A stretch of 64,000 nt of DNA from Profundibacter sp033851955 (GTDB taxonomy: Bacteria; Pseudomonadota; Alphaproteobacteria; Rhodobacterales; Rhodobacteraceae): assembly GCA_033851955.1 (NCBI GenBank), contig JAWSVK010000003.1:62001-126000 (forward strand), written 5' to 3'. The notes under the pieces are model-generated. The model was given only the letters and a program-made list of their open reading frames with translations. It had not been told where the DNA came from and searched no databases. Numbering within the stretch: the first letter of the stretch is position 1; each line of letters opens with the position of its first letter. Both the position numbers and the translations under genes were made by a program. This document shows, in pieces, positions 1 through 9,422 of the stretch.

Positions 1-2
1 AC

Positions 3-230
3 ATTGGCGTCACTTTGGGCAAACAAAGCAGCGCCTTGGAAAAGCCAGTGCTTTTGCTTTACGGTGACAGCCATGAGCACAAGGTGTTTCAACCCTTTCA
101 GAAACACCGCCCCTATCTGTATGCAATCGAAGTTTATGGAAACCCAGATGTCAAAGCGATTGAAATTGGTGTGCGCCCATCAGTAAAACACCCCTTCCAG
201 GTTGAAAGGGTGTTTGACGGCAACCCGTAG
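3..230 (+). CDS. Metallophosphoesterase-like protein, C-terminal fragment
   Basis: The left window edge cuts this gene, so only the last 75 codons are present, ending in TAG at 228-230. The fragment has a GDSH motif about 22 residues in, in the context PVLLLYGDSH. A strand-rich tail with EVYGNPDVKAIEIGV follows. This resembles the end of calcineurin-type metallophosphoesterases that read LVHGDSH followed by VFGSPDVGWV, where the histidine belongs to the metal site. The N-terminal metal ligands lie outside the window, so the substrate cannot be guessed. It converges with yebC, 19 bases away. The family call rests on recall of this tail pattern. Confidence 0.5.
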   Translation: MGVTLGKQSSALEKPVLLLYGDSHEHKVFQPFQKHRPYLYAIEVYGNPDVKAIEIGVRPSVKHPFQVERVFDGNP

Positions 231-249
231 TCAGCGCGAAACAGGCTGC

Positions 250-990
250 TTACAGCTGCTCCATCACCTCGTCGGAGGCCTCAAAATTCGAGGTCACGCG
301 CTGCACGTCGTCGTCATCTTCTAGCGCATCAATCAGCTTCATCAGCTTTTCCATACCCTCAAGATCAAGCTCGGTGCTGATATTGGGCATCCAGATCAAT
401 TTGCTGGTTTCGGATTCGCCAAGATCAGCCTCAAGTGACGTTGAAACGGCGTTCAAATCTGTGTCAGCGCAATAGATGATGTGGCCCTCGTCTGAACTCT
501 CAACATCGTCTGCGCCGGCCTCAATCGCTGACATCATCACGGTGTCTGCATCGCCGACTTCGGCCAGATAGACAATCTCGCCTTTGCGATCGAACATAAA
601 GGCGACCGATCCGGTTTCCCCCAGATTGCCGCCTGTTTTGGTAAAAGTCGAGCGCACGGTGCTTGCGGTGCGGTTCCGGTTGTCGGTCATCGCCTCGACG
701 ATCACTGCTACGCCGCCGGGGCCGTAGCCCTCATAACGGATTTCCTCATAGTTATCGCCCTCACCCGCCACGGATTTCTTAATCGCGCGGTCAATCACAT
801 CCTTTGGCACGGATTGGCTTTTGGCTTCTTTGACGGCCATGCGCAGACGTGGGTTGTTGTCGGGATCTGGGTCGCCCATTTTGGCGGCCACGGTGATTTC
901 CTTGGCCAGCTTAGAGAACAATTTCGAGCGCAGCTTATCTTGGCGCCCTTTGCGGTGCTGGATATTTGCCCATTTTGAATGGCCTGCCAT
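250..990 (-). CDS. yebC: YebC/PmpR (TACO1) family protein
   Basis: A 246-residue protein, the usual length for the family. It opens with the diagnostic MAGHSKWANIQHRK and continues with the KLFSKLAKEI segment and the YEGYGPGGVA motif near residue 87. YebC proteins are cytoplasmic. They were first described as DNA-binding regulators, and recent work ties them to relieving ribosome stalling at proline stretches, like mitochondrial TACO1. The ATG is preceded by GGGAG at good spacing. It stands alone, divergent from the SLC13 permease gene at 1124. The family call is secure; which role dominates here is not visible. Confidence 0.95.
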   Translation of the reverse strand: MAGHSKWANIQHRKGRQDKLRSKLFSKLAKEITVAAKMGDPDPDNNPRLRMAVKEAKSQSVPKDVIDRAIKKSVAGEGDNYEEIRYEGYGPGGVAVIVEAMTDNRNRTASTVRSTFTKTGGNLGETGSVAFMFDRKGEIVYLAEVGDADTVMMSAIEAGADDVESSDEGHIIYCADTDLNAVSTSLEADLGESETSKLIWMPNISTELDLEGMEKLMKLIDALEDDDDVQRVTSNFEASDEVMEQL

Positions 991-1123
991 GTCTGTCTCC
1001 CGTCAAGTCGCAGAAAGTTTTGTTGTAATTTTCAAGCCTCTATAAAACACAGCACCCGCCTACACAACATTGCAAATCCCGCTGCAATCGGGTTCAAGTG
1101 GTGCAAATCTTAAGGAGCCTATC

Positions 1124-2917
1124 GTGAGTACCAGTATGACCCCTGACCAAATCACCCTGTTTGTCCTGTTTGGCGCCGTGTTCGGCCTGCTGCTCTGGGG
1201 CAAGTTTCGCTATGACCTCGTGGCCTTTACCGCCCTGATGGCGGGGGTCGTTTTGGGTGTAGTTCCGACCAAACACGCGTTTGACGGATTTGGCCATCCA
1301 GCGACTTTAGTGGTGGCGCTGGTGCTGGTGGTTTCGGCGGGCTTGGTGCGCTCGGGGGCGGTGTTTTTAATCACCCGTACTTTGGTTGATAGCACTCGGA
1401 AATTGGGCGCGCATATCGCGTTGATGGGCTTGATCGGCGGGGTTTTGTCGGCCTTTATGAACAACGTCGCGGCGCTGGCCCTGTTGATGCCGGTCGACAT
1501 CCAAACCGCCCGCAAAGCAGGCCGCCAGCCGGGATTATCGTTGATGCCGCTGTCGTTCGCCACCATTCTTGGTGGTATGGTGACGCTGATCGGCACGCCA
1601 CCCAACATCATCATTGCGACCATCCGCGAGGACGCTTTGGGCGAGCCGTTCAAAATGTTCGATTTTGCGCCTGTGGGCGGGGTCACAGCCATTGCGGGTC
1701 TTTTGTTTGTGGCCTTTTTCGGCTGGCGATTGATCCCGGCCAATAAAGACGCCGCCGAGGCGGGCGATCCGATGGCGGATATGGCGCAATATATTGCCGA
1801 ACTGACCGTGCCTGAAGAGTCCAAGCACATCGGTAAACGGGTGCGCGACCTATATGAGGTGGCTGACAAAAATGATGTCGCCATCTTGGGTTTGGTGCGC
1901 GATGGAAAACGTCTCTATGGTACAGCACATGCCACTTCTTTGTTGGCGGGTGACGCGCTGGTGCTTGAGGCGGGGCCCGATGCGCTGGACGAATTTCGCG
2001 CAGCCTTGTCGCTGAATTTTGCTGAAGACAAACGCCAGGAATTGGTACACGCGGATGGTGATGGCCTGCAACTGATTGAAGTCGTGGTCACAGAAGATGC
2101 CCGCATCAACGGGAAAACAGCGATGGCGATTGGGCTTGGCTGGCGACAACGCACGGTGCTGATGGGGATTTCGCGCAACGGCAGGCGCATCACCAAACAG
2201 GTGCGTAAAACGGATGTCCACGCCGGTGACATTTTGCTGCTCTTGGTGCCACAGGACCGCGGCCCTGACATCACCGAATGGCTGGGGTGCCTGCCCCTGG
2301 CTGAGCGCGGGTTGGCCGTGACCAATGACAAAAAGGTGTGGCTGGCAATCGGCATGTTCGCCGCCGCCGTGGCCGCTGCCAGCTTGGGGCTGATCTATCT
2401 GCCTGTCGCATTAGGCTTGGTTGTGATTGGCTTTGTTTTAACCAAAATCATTCCACTGGCGGAAATCTATGATCACATTTCGTGGCCCGTGGTGGTGCTG
2501 CTTGGCTCGATGATCCCGCTTGGCTCGGCGTTGGAAACCTCGGGCGGAACCGATTTGATCGCTGGCTGGTTGATTGATTTGACACAGGGCATGGCGCCCT
2601 GGGCGATTCTGACCATCCTGATGATCGTTACCATGTCGCTGTCGGATGTGTTGAACAACACCGCCACCACAATCGTGGCCGCCCCCATTGGCATCAAAAT
2701 GGCCCAAGCGCTCGAGGTCAATCCGGATCCGTTCTTAATGGCTGTCGCGGTGGCTGCATCCTGTGCCTTCTTGACGCCCATAGGTCATAAGAACAACACG
2801 CTGATTTTGGGGCCGGGTGGCTATTCCTTTGGGGACTACTGGCGCATGGGGCTGCCGCTCGAAATATTGGTGGTTGCAGTGAGCATTCCGGCGATCTTGG
2901 TGTTTTGGCCGCTGTAG
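1124..2917 (+). CDS. SLC13/DASS-type permease with two RCK_C domains
   Basis: A 597-residue inner-membrane transporter. The N-terminal membrane half carries NNVAALALLMPV and the C-terminal half LNNTATTIVAAPIG. These are the paired Asn-Thr hairpin motifs of sodium-coupled DASS carriers for anions such as sulfate or dicarboxylates. Between them are two TrkA-C/RCK_C-like soluble domains, roughly residues 215-290 and 320-395. GTG at 1124 is chosen because AAGGAG sits 6 bases upstream (1112-1117); the ATG at 1070 has no such site and would add 18 unlikely residues. A second SLC13 gene with the same architecture lies at 3699-5477. The substrate cannot be read from sequence. Confidence 0.88.
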   Translation: MSTSMTPDQITLFVLFGAVFGLLLWGKFRYDLVAFTALMAGVVLGVVPTKHAFDGFGHPATLVVALVLVVSAGLVRSGAVFLITRTLVDSTRKLGAHIALMGLIGGVLSAFMNNVAALALLMPVDIQTARKAGRQPGLSLMPLSFATILGGMVTLIGTPPNIIIATIREDALGEPFKMFDFAPVGGVTAIAGLLFVAFFGWRLIPANKDAAEAGDPMADMAQYIAELTVPEESKHIGKRVRDLYEVADKNDVAILGLVRDGKRLYGTAHATSLLAGDALVLEAGPDALDEFRAALSLNFAEDKRQELVHADGDGLQLIEVVVTEDARINGKTAMAIGLGWRQRTVLMGISRNGRRITKQVRKTDVHAGDILLLLVPQDRGPDITEWLGCLPLAERGLAVTNDKKVWLAIGMFAAAVAAASLGLIYLPVALGLVVIGFVLTKIIPLAEIYDHISWPVVVLLGSMIPLGSALETSGGTDLIAGWLIDLTQGMAPWAILTILMIVTMSLSDVLNNTATTIVAAPIGIKMAQALEVNPDPFLMAVAVAASCAFLTPIGHKNNTLILGPGGYSFGDYWRMGLPLEILVVAVSIPAILVFWPL

Positions 2918-2971
2918 ATTTCAGCGTCAAAAATCGCTCGAAATTCGGATCACGTTTGTCAAAGGGGGGCT

Positions 2972-3014
2972 GGAATTTTTGAAAAATTCCAAAAAAATTC
3001 TTTCAAAGAATTTT
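2972..3014. terminator. Two AT-rich hairpins between convergent genes
   Basis: Hairpin 1 pairs 2972-2978 with 2984-2990 (GGAATTT/AAATTCC). Hairpin 2 pairs 2994-3003 with 3005-3014, and A and T runs lie on both sides. They sit between the stop of the plus-strand permease and the stop of the minus-strand M50 gene, which hairpin 2 touches. Position and A/T tracts suit a two-way intrinsic terminator, although the stems are AT-rich and weaker than usual. Confidence 0.55.
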
Positions 3015-3702
3015 AGCGCTCAGCGTCAATGTTACCAAACGAAATATTGCTGCACGCGCCCAGCCCGAACCGCACACACACCCCAATCACCGCCAGTGAA
3101 ATCACCAACCACAAGCCACCCCACATCACAGTAGTCCCGCCATATTCCTCTGCCAATATATAGGCGTCTGAACGAATGCCCGTACGCGCAATCGTGTCAC
3201 TGAAAATATCAAACGGCACATAGATCATGCTGCTTAATCCGATCACCCGCAACGCCGTATCATTGATGCTGTGTGGCAAGTACCATGCTGAGGCCAACAT
3301 CAAAACGCCCAGCCCTACACTAAAGCCAAGCGCAAATCCCTCGCGGATATAGAACCCCGCGATCAACAATGTTGCAATGCCCAAACATCCCATCAACACA
3401 TGGTCTACCTTGCTTTTGAGCGCGATCAGCAGTATCGCGACGCCGATCAATAATGAGCCGATATAGCCGGACGACAAGACCAAGAACCGACTCCCACCGC
3501 GCCCAATTGTCAGACCACCCTGTTGCGGCGAGACACTAATACTCAGCACATCGCCCCCTGTGATCCACACGGCCAAAGCATGGCTGATTTCATGCAGGAA
3601 AACGATCAGGATTTTCAGAGGAATAACAACAGGCGTGTTCCACAGCGCAAAAATAATCGCGGTGATCAGCAGCAATTGCCAATGCCCCCGCAACAACGTC
3701 AC
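3013..3702 (-). CDS. M50 family membrane metallopeptidase
   Basis: About 229 residues with several hydrophobic segments. HEISH (residues 37-41 from this start) is the HExxH zinc motif, placed inside a membrane helix as in site-2-protease relatives. VPFDIFSDT near residue 160 supplies the conserved aspartate region of M50B enzymes. Such intramembrane proteases cut membrane-bound regulators or handle cell-envelope proteins; the target is unknown here. The GTG at 3702-3700 overlaps the TGA of the upstream SLC13 gene in a GTGA arrangement, implying translational coupling. A GTG at 3711 is the alternative start. It is the last gene of the mgtE-led operon. Confidence 0.8.
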   Translation of the reverse strand: MTLLRGHWQLLLITAIIFALWNTPVVIPLKILIVFLHEISHALAVWITGGDVLSISVSPQQGGLTIGRGGSRFLVLSSGYIGSLLIGVAILLIALKSKVDHVLMGCLGIATLLIAGFYIREGFALGFSVGLGVLMLASAWYLPHSINDTALRVIGLSSMIYVPFDIFSDTIARTGIRSDAYILAEEYGGTTVMWGGLWLVISLAVIGVCVRFGLGACSNISFGNIDAER

Positions 3703-5477
3703 AGAGGCCACATAAACGGAATAATCGCGCTGGCCAGCAGGCCAATCGTTATGTTCAGCGGAATGCCGACCTTCATGAAATCGGTGAACCGGTAGCCACC
3801 TGGCCCATAGACCAGCATGTTGGTTTGATACCCAATTGGCGTCGCAAATGACGCCGAAGCAGCGACCATCACCGCCACCACCAAGGGCCGCGCATCTACG
3901 CCCATTTCTGCCGCCAAGCCAATGGCAATCGGCGTGATCACCACCGCCACCGCATTGTTCGATACAAGCTCCGTCAGAACCGATGTCAGCAGGTAAATCG
4001 CCCAGACAATCAAGAACGGTGGCAGCGTGCCCAGATAGGGCGCCAAGGCCTCGACGATCAGAGCCACCGCGCCCGAGGCTTCAAGCGCCGCGCCGATTGC
4101 CAGCATCGAAAAGATCATCGCCAGCAAACGCCCGTCAATGTAGGAAAACGCCTCGTCCGCATCAATGCACCGCGTGACCAACACCATCGCCACAGCCAGT
4201 ATCGCCAGCAAAAATATCGGTGCAACCCCAAAGGCTGCCAAGGCCACAATTGCCAGCAATGACACAATCGCCACTGGCGCATGCGCACGTCGAAATGCGC
4301 GGGCCGAGGGCTGCGCAATATCGACTAGATTTACGTCAACCGCCAAGCGCTGGATGTCCTCTGGCGCGCCCTCAAGCAGCAAGGTGTCACCGACCCGCAC
4401 CACCAGATCATCCAATTGTCCGCTCAGGTTTTGGTTCCGTCTATGCACCGCCAAAGTATAGACCCCATAGCGCCGCCGCAGCCGCATCGCGCCCAACGTT
4501 CGCCCGATCATCTTACAACCCGGAGAAATCAACACCTCGACCGTCGAAGTCGCAACCGCGCTCAGCTGATCCACCCGCTTTAGGCTTTTGTTTTGCTGTA
4601 ACGACAGCAATTCAGTCATCGCAGTGCGCAACACCACACGGTCCCCAACCTGCAACGTCACATCTTTCATGTTGCGACGTAGGCTTTTGTCGCCGCGCAG
4701 AACATCGATCAGGCGCACACCCTCGCGTTTGAACAATTGCACCCCCGACACTTCGCGCCCGATCAGATTGCTTTCGGGCGGGATCGCGGCCTCGGTAAAG
4801 AACTTCATCTTGGATTTGTCCGACAACAGGTTTGCCAGACTGTCGCGATCCGGCAACAAGCGCGGCGCAATAAAGCGCAAATAGATCATGCCCCAAATCA
4901 CCAATATGATAGCCAGTGGTGTGACCTCAAAAATCGTGAACCCCTTTAGGCCGTTGGCCCGCGCCACCCCATCGACCAACAGATTGGTCGAGGTGCCGAT
5001 CAGGGTCAGCGTGCCGCCCAAAATCGCGGCATAGGACAGTGGGATCAACATCTTTGACGCCGATATTTTCATCCGGCGGGCCAATTGTACGAACACCGGT
5101 ATCATCACCACGACCACAGGCGTGTTTGATACGATCGCAGAAGAAATCACTACAAAGGCGATCAAGGCCCCGATTGCCAACGCTGGCCGCTTGTCGGCGT
5201 TGCGCTCGGCAATGATGGTAAACCAATTCAACGCACCTGTGCGCACCAAAGCGCCCATCACAATGAACATCGCCGCAATTGTCCATGGGGCTGGATTGGA
5301 CAACACCCGCAGCGCGTCGTCATAGGGCAAAATGCCCAAAGCCAGCAAAACCGCAGCCCCCGCCAACGCGACCACTTCGGTCGGTAAAACTTCACGTAAA
5401 AACAGCAGAAACATGCCCGCCACGACCAGCAATGTGATCACAGCTTGGGTGGTTTGGGAAAACGCTAGAATATCCAT
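3699..5477 (-). CDS. SLC13/DASS-type permease with two RCK_C domains
   Basis: A 592-residue inner-membrane carrier, architecturally a twin of the protein at 1124-2917. The membrane half has SNTPVVVVMIPV, two RCK_C-like domains lie near residues 215-280 and 295-365, and the second membrane half has SNNAVAVVITPI. The two proteins are clearly diverged, so they are paralogues rather than a recent duplication. The ATG at 5477 follows the EamA gene stop by 9 bases. The stop overlaps the M50 start, placing it in the same operon. Transport of an anion with sodium is the family expectation; the ligand is unknown. Confidence 0.87.
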   Translation of the reverse strand: MDILAFSQTTQAVITLLVVAGMFLLFLREVLPTEVVALAGAAVLLALGILPYDDALRVLSNPAPWTIAAMFIVMGALVRTGALNWFTIIAERNADKRPALAIGALIAFVVISSAIVSNTPVVVVMIPVFVQLARRMKISASKMLIPLSYAAILGGTLTLIGTSTNLLVDGVARANGLKGFTIFEVTPLAIILVIWGMIYLRFIAPRLLPDRDSLANLLSDKSKMKFFTEAAIPPESNLIGREVSGVQLFKREGVRLIDVLRGDKSLRRNMKDVTLQVGDRVVLRTAMTELLSLQQNKSLKRVDQLSAVATSTVEVLISPGCKMIGRTLGAMRLRRRYGVYTLAVHRRNQNLSGQLDDLVVRVGDTLLLEGAPEDIQRLAVDVNLVDIAQPSARAFRRAHAPVAIVSLLAIVALAAFGVAPIFLLAILAVAMVLVTRCIDADEAFSYIDGRLLAMIFSMLAIGAALEASGAVALIVEALAPYLGTLPPFLIVWAIYLLTSVLTELVSNNAVAVVITPIAIGLAAEMGVDARPLVVAVMVAASASFATPIGYQTNMLVYGPGGYRFTDFMKVGIPLNITIGLLASAIIPFMWPL

Positions 5478-5486
5478 AGATCAGGC

Positions 5487-6404
5487 CTATATTTGGTCTG
5501 GGTTATCATCGCCTAAATTGTCCGCATTGTCACGTGGTTGCACCAAGAACATGCCAATCATCATCAGGCCAAGTGCAGCCCAGATATAGATCGAATAGCT
5601 TTCGCCCAAAATCAACATTGCCCAAATCACGCCGAACCCCGTCACCAGATAGGCAACCTGTGCTGCAAACACCGGACCTGCCCGCTTGATCAGCCAAACA
5701 TAGCCAACATAGGCGAACCAATTGATGACCGAATTGCCTACAATCGCCCACTCTGGCGCGCCCCAAATGCGAAATGGGCTGACATAATGCCCGCTGTTGA
5801 TCACCAATGGCACGGCCAAAGCGATCCCAACCAAATTGGCCCCAAATAATATCTGCACGGGGTCCAGCCCCTTGTCGCCGATCCAAACCAAAAAATTGCC
5901 CTCGGCCCCGTAGGCCAGCGGCACCAAGATGGCCAAAAAGACAAATCCGACCTTGCTGGCATCCGGCAGGCTGGCCTCAGGGCCAACCAACAGGCCCACC
6001 GCGATCGCGCCAAAGATAATGCCAGAAAACCGTTTCCAACTGAACACTTCAAATCGTAACACCAATGCGATGGGCAAGGCGAAAAGCGGTACCAGTGCGA
6101 TGATCACCACCAAGATACCTGCAGGCAATTCCTGCACAGCGCGAAACGAGAAATAATTAGGGAACACAGTGCCCAAAACCCCGACCCCGAAAAACAGCAT
6201 GAAAAAGCGCGGGGATAGGCAGTTCAACCTGCCGCGATATGCCAGAATTGCGCCGGACATGACAGCCGCGATGACGGCCTGCCACAACAATAAGCCAAAC
6301 GGTTGATGTCCGGTTGAAACCGCGATTTTACTCAGCGAAAAAACACCGCCCCAAGCGATTCCCATAGCGATCAAAACGGCGTAATAGACCTTGTGGGAAT
6401 TCAC
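5487..6404 (-). CDS. EamA/DMT family transporter
   Basis: 305 residues with about ten hydrophobic segments in two similar halves, as in drug/metabolite transporter EamA proteins. The first half shows the FPNYFSFRAVQELPAGIL stretch and the end carries a charged tail. These inner-membrane proteins usually export amino acids, purine derivatives or other metabolites. The start is GTG at 6404-6402, forming a 4-base GTGA overlap with the ymdB stop, so it is read in the same operon. Substrate is not predictable. Confidence 0.85.
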   Translation of the reverse strand: MNSHKVYYAVLIAMGIAWGGVFSLSKIAVSTGHQPFGLLLWQAVIAAVMSGAILAYRGRLNCLSPRFFMLFFGVGVLGTVFPNYFSFRAVQELPAGILVVIIALVPLFALPIALVLRFEVFSWKRFSGIIFGAIAVGLLVGPEASLPDASKVGFVFLAILVPLAYGAEGNFLVWIGDKGLDPVQILFGANLVGIALAVPLVINSGHYVSPFRIWGAPEWAIVGNSVINWFAYVGYVWLIKRAGPVFAAQVAYLVTGFGVIWAMLILGESYSIYIWAALGLMMIGMFLVQPRDNADNLGDDNPDQI

Positions 6405-7219
6405 ACAGTCGGCCCTTGCGGCTGCAAACGCCCACCAACCCGCACCATGTGAACATCAATCGCCTTGCCGGTTTTGTCGTCAGTTTCAACGAACAACCCA
6501 GACAGGGTCGCTTCGCCCATGGCGGGTGTAAACCGCCCCTTGCCCATGCCGGTGATGAAACGGCGCAGAGGTTCTTCTTTTTCCATACCGATCACACTGT
6601 TATAATCGCCGCACATCCCCGCATCCGATTGAAACGCTGTGCCGCGCGGTAAAATTTGCGCGTCTGCCGTTGGTACATGCGTGTGGGTGCCCACGACCAT
6701 GCTTGCACGCCCATCACACCAGTGCCCCATACCCATTTTTTCAGACGTAGCTTCGCAATGCACATCCACCAAAATGGCCTGCGCCATGCCGCCCAGAGGG
6801 TGCGACTTCAGCACCGCTTCAACGGCGGAAAACGGATCATCAAACGGGCGTTTCATGAACACCTGCCCTAACACTTGGGTCACCAAAATTTTGCGCCCAC
6901 GCTTGTCTTCAAACAGTCGCGCACCCTTACCTGGTGCGTTCTTTGCAAAATTTAGCGGGCGGATGATGCGCGGCTCACTGTCAATGAATTGCAACATATC
7001 GCGCTGATCAAACGCGTGATCCCCCAAGGTGATACAATCTGCCCCGGCCTCAAGTATCCCCTTGGCATGCGCCGCATTCAGCCCCGCCCCGCTGGTTGCG
7101 TTCTCACCATTGACCACGACAAAATCCAGCCGCCAATCTTCGCGCAAACCTTTCAGCCGCTCACTGATTGCCACCCGACCTGCACGGCCCATTACATCGC
7201 CTAAAAATAGTATTCTCAT
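6401..7219 (-). CDS. ymdB: YmdB-type metallophosphoesterase (TIGR00282 family)
   Basis: 272 residues starting MRILFLGDVMGRAGR. Metal-site signatures of the family follow in order: GDVMGR (7-12), NGEN (38-41), LGDHAFD (about 66-72), VDVHCEATSEK and GTHTHVPTAD. Characterised members are cytoplasmic phosphodiesterases acting on 2',3'-cyclic nucleotides or cAMP, and affect RNA turnover and biofilm formation in other bacteria. AGGTGAT precedes the ATG. The gene lies between the cyclo-ligase gene (138-base gap) and the overlapping EamA gene, an arrangement common in Rhodobacteraceae. Confidence 0.92.
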   Translation of the reverse strand: MRILFLGDVMGRAGRVAISERLKGLREDWRLDFVVVNGENATSGAGLNAAHAKGILEAGADCITLGDHAFDQRDMLQFIDSEPRIIRPLNFAKNAPGKGARLFEDKRGRKILVTQVLGQVFMKRPFDDPFSAVEAVLKSHPLGGMAQAILVDVHCEATSEKMGMGHWCDGRASMVVGTHTHVPTADAQILPRGTAFQSDAGMCGDYNSVIGMEKEEPLRRFITGMGKGRFTPAMGEATLSGLFVETDDKTGKAIDVHMVRVGGRLQPQGPTV

Positions 7220-7302
7220 ATCACCTGCCTATTGCCCCCAAATCACAAGAGCAATCCCTCCGTCTCTTCTTTTTAAAAATATCCGCGCAGCAGGCAAATC
7301 CC

Positions 7303-7320
7303 GAGGGCCGCAGGCCCGAG
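7303..7320. repeat. Small GC-rich hairpin between fau-type gene and ymdB
   Basis: The 138-base gap between the cyclo-ligase stop (7358) and ymdB start (7219) contains GGGCC-GCA-GGCCC as a short stem-loop. There is no U tract, so it is at best a pausing or processing element. No 6S-like long hairpin was found, although 6S RNA is linked to the cyclo-ligase gene in some relatives. Confidence 0.35.
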
Positions 7321-7357
7321 ATATCAAGCGACCCGCAGGGTCTCCATTCTGCTGGAA

Positions 7358-7921
7358 TCACCCAAACACCAATGTTTCGCGCTCGGTCACAATCATATCC
7401 AGCGGCTGATCAGTCGCCTCCAACGGCAGGCCCTCACATTGCTGCGCCGCATAGGCAAACCCAATCGCGACAGTCAGACGCCGCCCACGTAATATCTCTA
7501 ATGACCGATCATAAAATCCGCCGCCATAACCCAGCCTCCCGCCGCTCCGATCAAAGGCAATCAGTGGCACAATCAAAATCTCCGGCTCCAGCCAGGTGCC
7601 GTCAGCAGGCACCTTGGCCCCAAACGGCCCCGCCACCATCTCGCAATTCGGCGACCATTGTCGAAACTTCAAAGGCAAGCCCGCGGCCTCAATAACCGGC
7701 ACCGTCATAAATCCGCTTTGCGCCAATTCTTCCATCACTGGCAGCGGATCAATTTCGGTGCGGATCGGCATATAGCCCGAAATGGTTTGGCCTGCATGTG
7801 GCTCCAGACACTCCAGCAATCGTGCCTGCGCCATCGCATCGCCACCCGCCGCATGGGCCAGTTTTCGCCGCGCATAACCGTCTTTACGGGCGGTCTCTTT
7901 GATAGCTGCCAGATCGCTCAT
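7358..7921 (-). CDS. 5-formyltetrahydrofolate cyclo-ligase
   Basis: 187 residues, normal family length. It catalyses ATP-dependent conversion of 5-formyl-THF to 5,10-methenyl-THF in folate metabolism. The diagnostic LGYGGGFYDRSL motif (about residues 131-142) is intact, as are the early basic stretch KDGYARRKLA and the VPLIAFDRSGGRLG context that binds ATP and folate. Start ATG at 7921-7919 overlaps the mgtE stop (ATGA), so the two are translationally coupled. Confidence 0.92.
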   Translation of the reverse strand: MSDLAAIKETARKDGYARRKLAHAAGGDAMAQARLLECLEPHAGQTISGYMPIRTEIDPLPVMEELAQSGFMTVPVIEAAGLPLKFRQWSPNCEMVAGPFGAKVPADGTWLEPEILIVPLIAFDRSGGRLGYGGGFYDRSLEILRGRRLTVAIGFAYAAQQCEGLPLEATDQPLDMIVTERETLVFG

Positions 7922-9300
7922 AGCAGCATCACCGCCGCCAAGCCCAGAAAGGCGAAAAATCCGACCACATCTGTTACTGTTGTCACGAATGCCCCCGACG
8001 CAAGCGCCGGATCAACCCCCATTTTCTCCAGCCAAACAGGGATCACAACTCCCGCCAATCCGGCAATCACCAGATTCAAAACCATCGCAATTCCGATCAC
8101 CACGCCCAGCATCGGAATACCGAACCAGAATATGCCAACCAGCCCCATCACCACGGCAAAGATCACCCCGTTGATCAACCCCACAAGGACTTCGCGTCGG
8201 ATCACCCGCCAGACATTCGCGCTGGTTAAATCCTTGGTCGCAATCGCGCGCACGGCCACGGTCAGGCTTTGGGTGCCCGCATTGCCCCCCATCGAGGCCA
8301 CAATCGGCATCAACACGGCCAAGGCCACGAATGTCGAAATAATCACATCAAACTGCGCAATCACCAAAGAGGCCAAAATCGCCGTGATCAGATTGACAAA
8401 CAACCACGGAAAGCGTCGCTTGACCGTGCCAATCACCCGATCCGACAGGCTGCCCTCGCCGACCCCCGCCAGACGCATGATGTCTTCTTCGTGCTCTTCG
8501 TCCAACACGGCCATCGCATCATCAATGGTGATCACCCCGACCAACCGATGGTCGCCGTCCACAACAGGGGCCGAAATCAGGTGATATTGGTTGAACGCAT
8601 AAGCCACGTCCTCTTCATCCTGATTGACCGATATGGTGCGAAAGCTTTCCTCAACGATGTCCGTTAACAAGGCATCGCGCGGGCTGCCCAGCAGTTTGCC
8701 CAAAGTCACATAACCAATTGGGCGCATCTTTGGGTCAACCAAAATAAGGTGATAAAATTGCTCCGGCAGCCCGTCCTGCGAGCGCAGATAATCAATCGCC
8801 TCGCCCACATTCCAATGCGCGGGGCCCATCACCACCTCGCGCTGCATCAAGCGACCTGCGGACTCCTCAGGGTAGGATAGCGATTGCTCCACCGCGACAC
8901 GATCTGCGTCCTCGAGCGCACGCAAAATTGCGCCCTGCTGTGCGCCGTCCAGATCCTCGACCAGATCAACAACGTCATCGCTTTCCAGATCGCGAACCGC
9001 TTCGGCCAACACCTCGGGCGACAGATCACGGATCACCTCTTCGCGCAGCCCCTCGTCCAATTCAGACAGGATATCGCCTTCCATGCCGCCCTTCCAAAGG
9101 CGCAGCATGGTGCGGCGTTGCTGGCCGCTGATTTGTTCCAAAAAGTCGGCGATGTCGGCAGAGTGCAGCGGCTCCAACAAATGCGTCAAATTTAGTGCAT
9201 CTTCTTCGTCAATCGCCACAAGAATTTCGTCAATCAGTTGACTGTCCAGAAAAAAGTTTTCCTCAGCCCCATCAGCGGCATCAAAATCTGTATCGCTCAT
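7918..9300 (-). CDS. mgtE: MgtE magnesium transporter
   Basis: 460 residues. The N-terminal half is the cytosolic MgtE N domain (helical, rich in acidic residues and LLEPLHSADIADFLEQI) followed by a CBS pair (about residues 130-260). The C-terminal half has five membrane helices including the conserved PIVASMGGNAGTQSLTV pore segment and PVWLEKMGVDPA. It is a Mg2+-gated Mg2+ channel of the inner membrane. The start at 9300 is chosen because AGGAGG lies 7 bases upstream; an upstream ATG at 9336 would add 12 residues without a site. It leads a six-gene operon running to 3013. Confidence 0.95.
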   Translation of the reverse strand: MSDTDFDAADGAEENFFLDSQLIDEILVAIDEEDALNLTHLLEPLHSADIADFLEQISGQQRRTMLRLWKGGMEGDILSELDEGLREEVIRDLSPEVLAEAVRDLESDDVVDLVEDLDGAQQGAILRALEDADRVAVEQSLSYPEESAGRLMQREVVMGPAHWNVGEAIDYLRSQDGLPEQFYHLILVDPKMRPIGYVTLGKLLGSPRDALLTDIVEESFRTISVNQDEEDVAYAFNQYHLISAPVVDGDHRLVGVITIDDAMAVLDEEHEEDIMRLAGVGEGSLSDRVIGTVKRRFPWLFVNLITAILASLVIAQFDVIISTFVALAVLMPIVASMGGNAGTQSLTVAVRAIATKDLTSANVWRVIRREVLVGLINGVIFAVVMGLVGIFWFGIPMLGVVIGIAMVLNLVIAGLAGVVIPVWLEKMGVDPALASGAFVTTVTDVVGFFAFLGLAAVMLL

Positions 9301-9422
9301 AACTGGCCTCCTGATGATCACGTACATCTTAGCCAACTGACGCCATTAACAACAGCGAAAAGAGGACTGTTCACCACGCGTCGAAATGACTAGGCTGGGG
9401 CGTTGATCAATCGAGAGGCCCA

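Noticed and set aside
7220..7357. 6S RNA next to the 5-FTHF cyclo-ligase gene
   Set aside because: The gap is only 138 bases and has no long interrupted hairpin with a central bubble.
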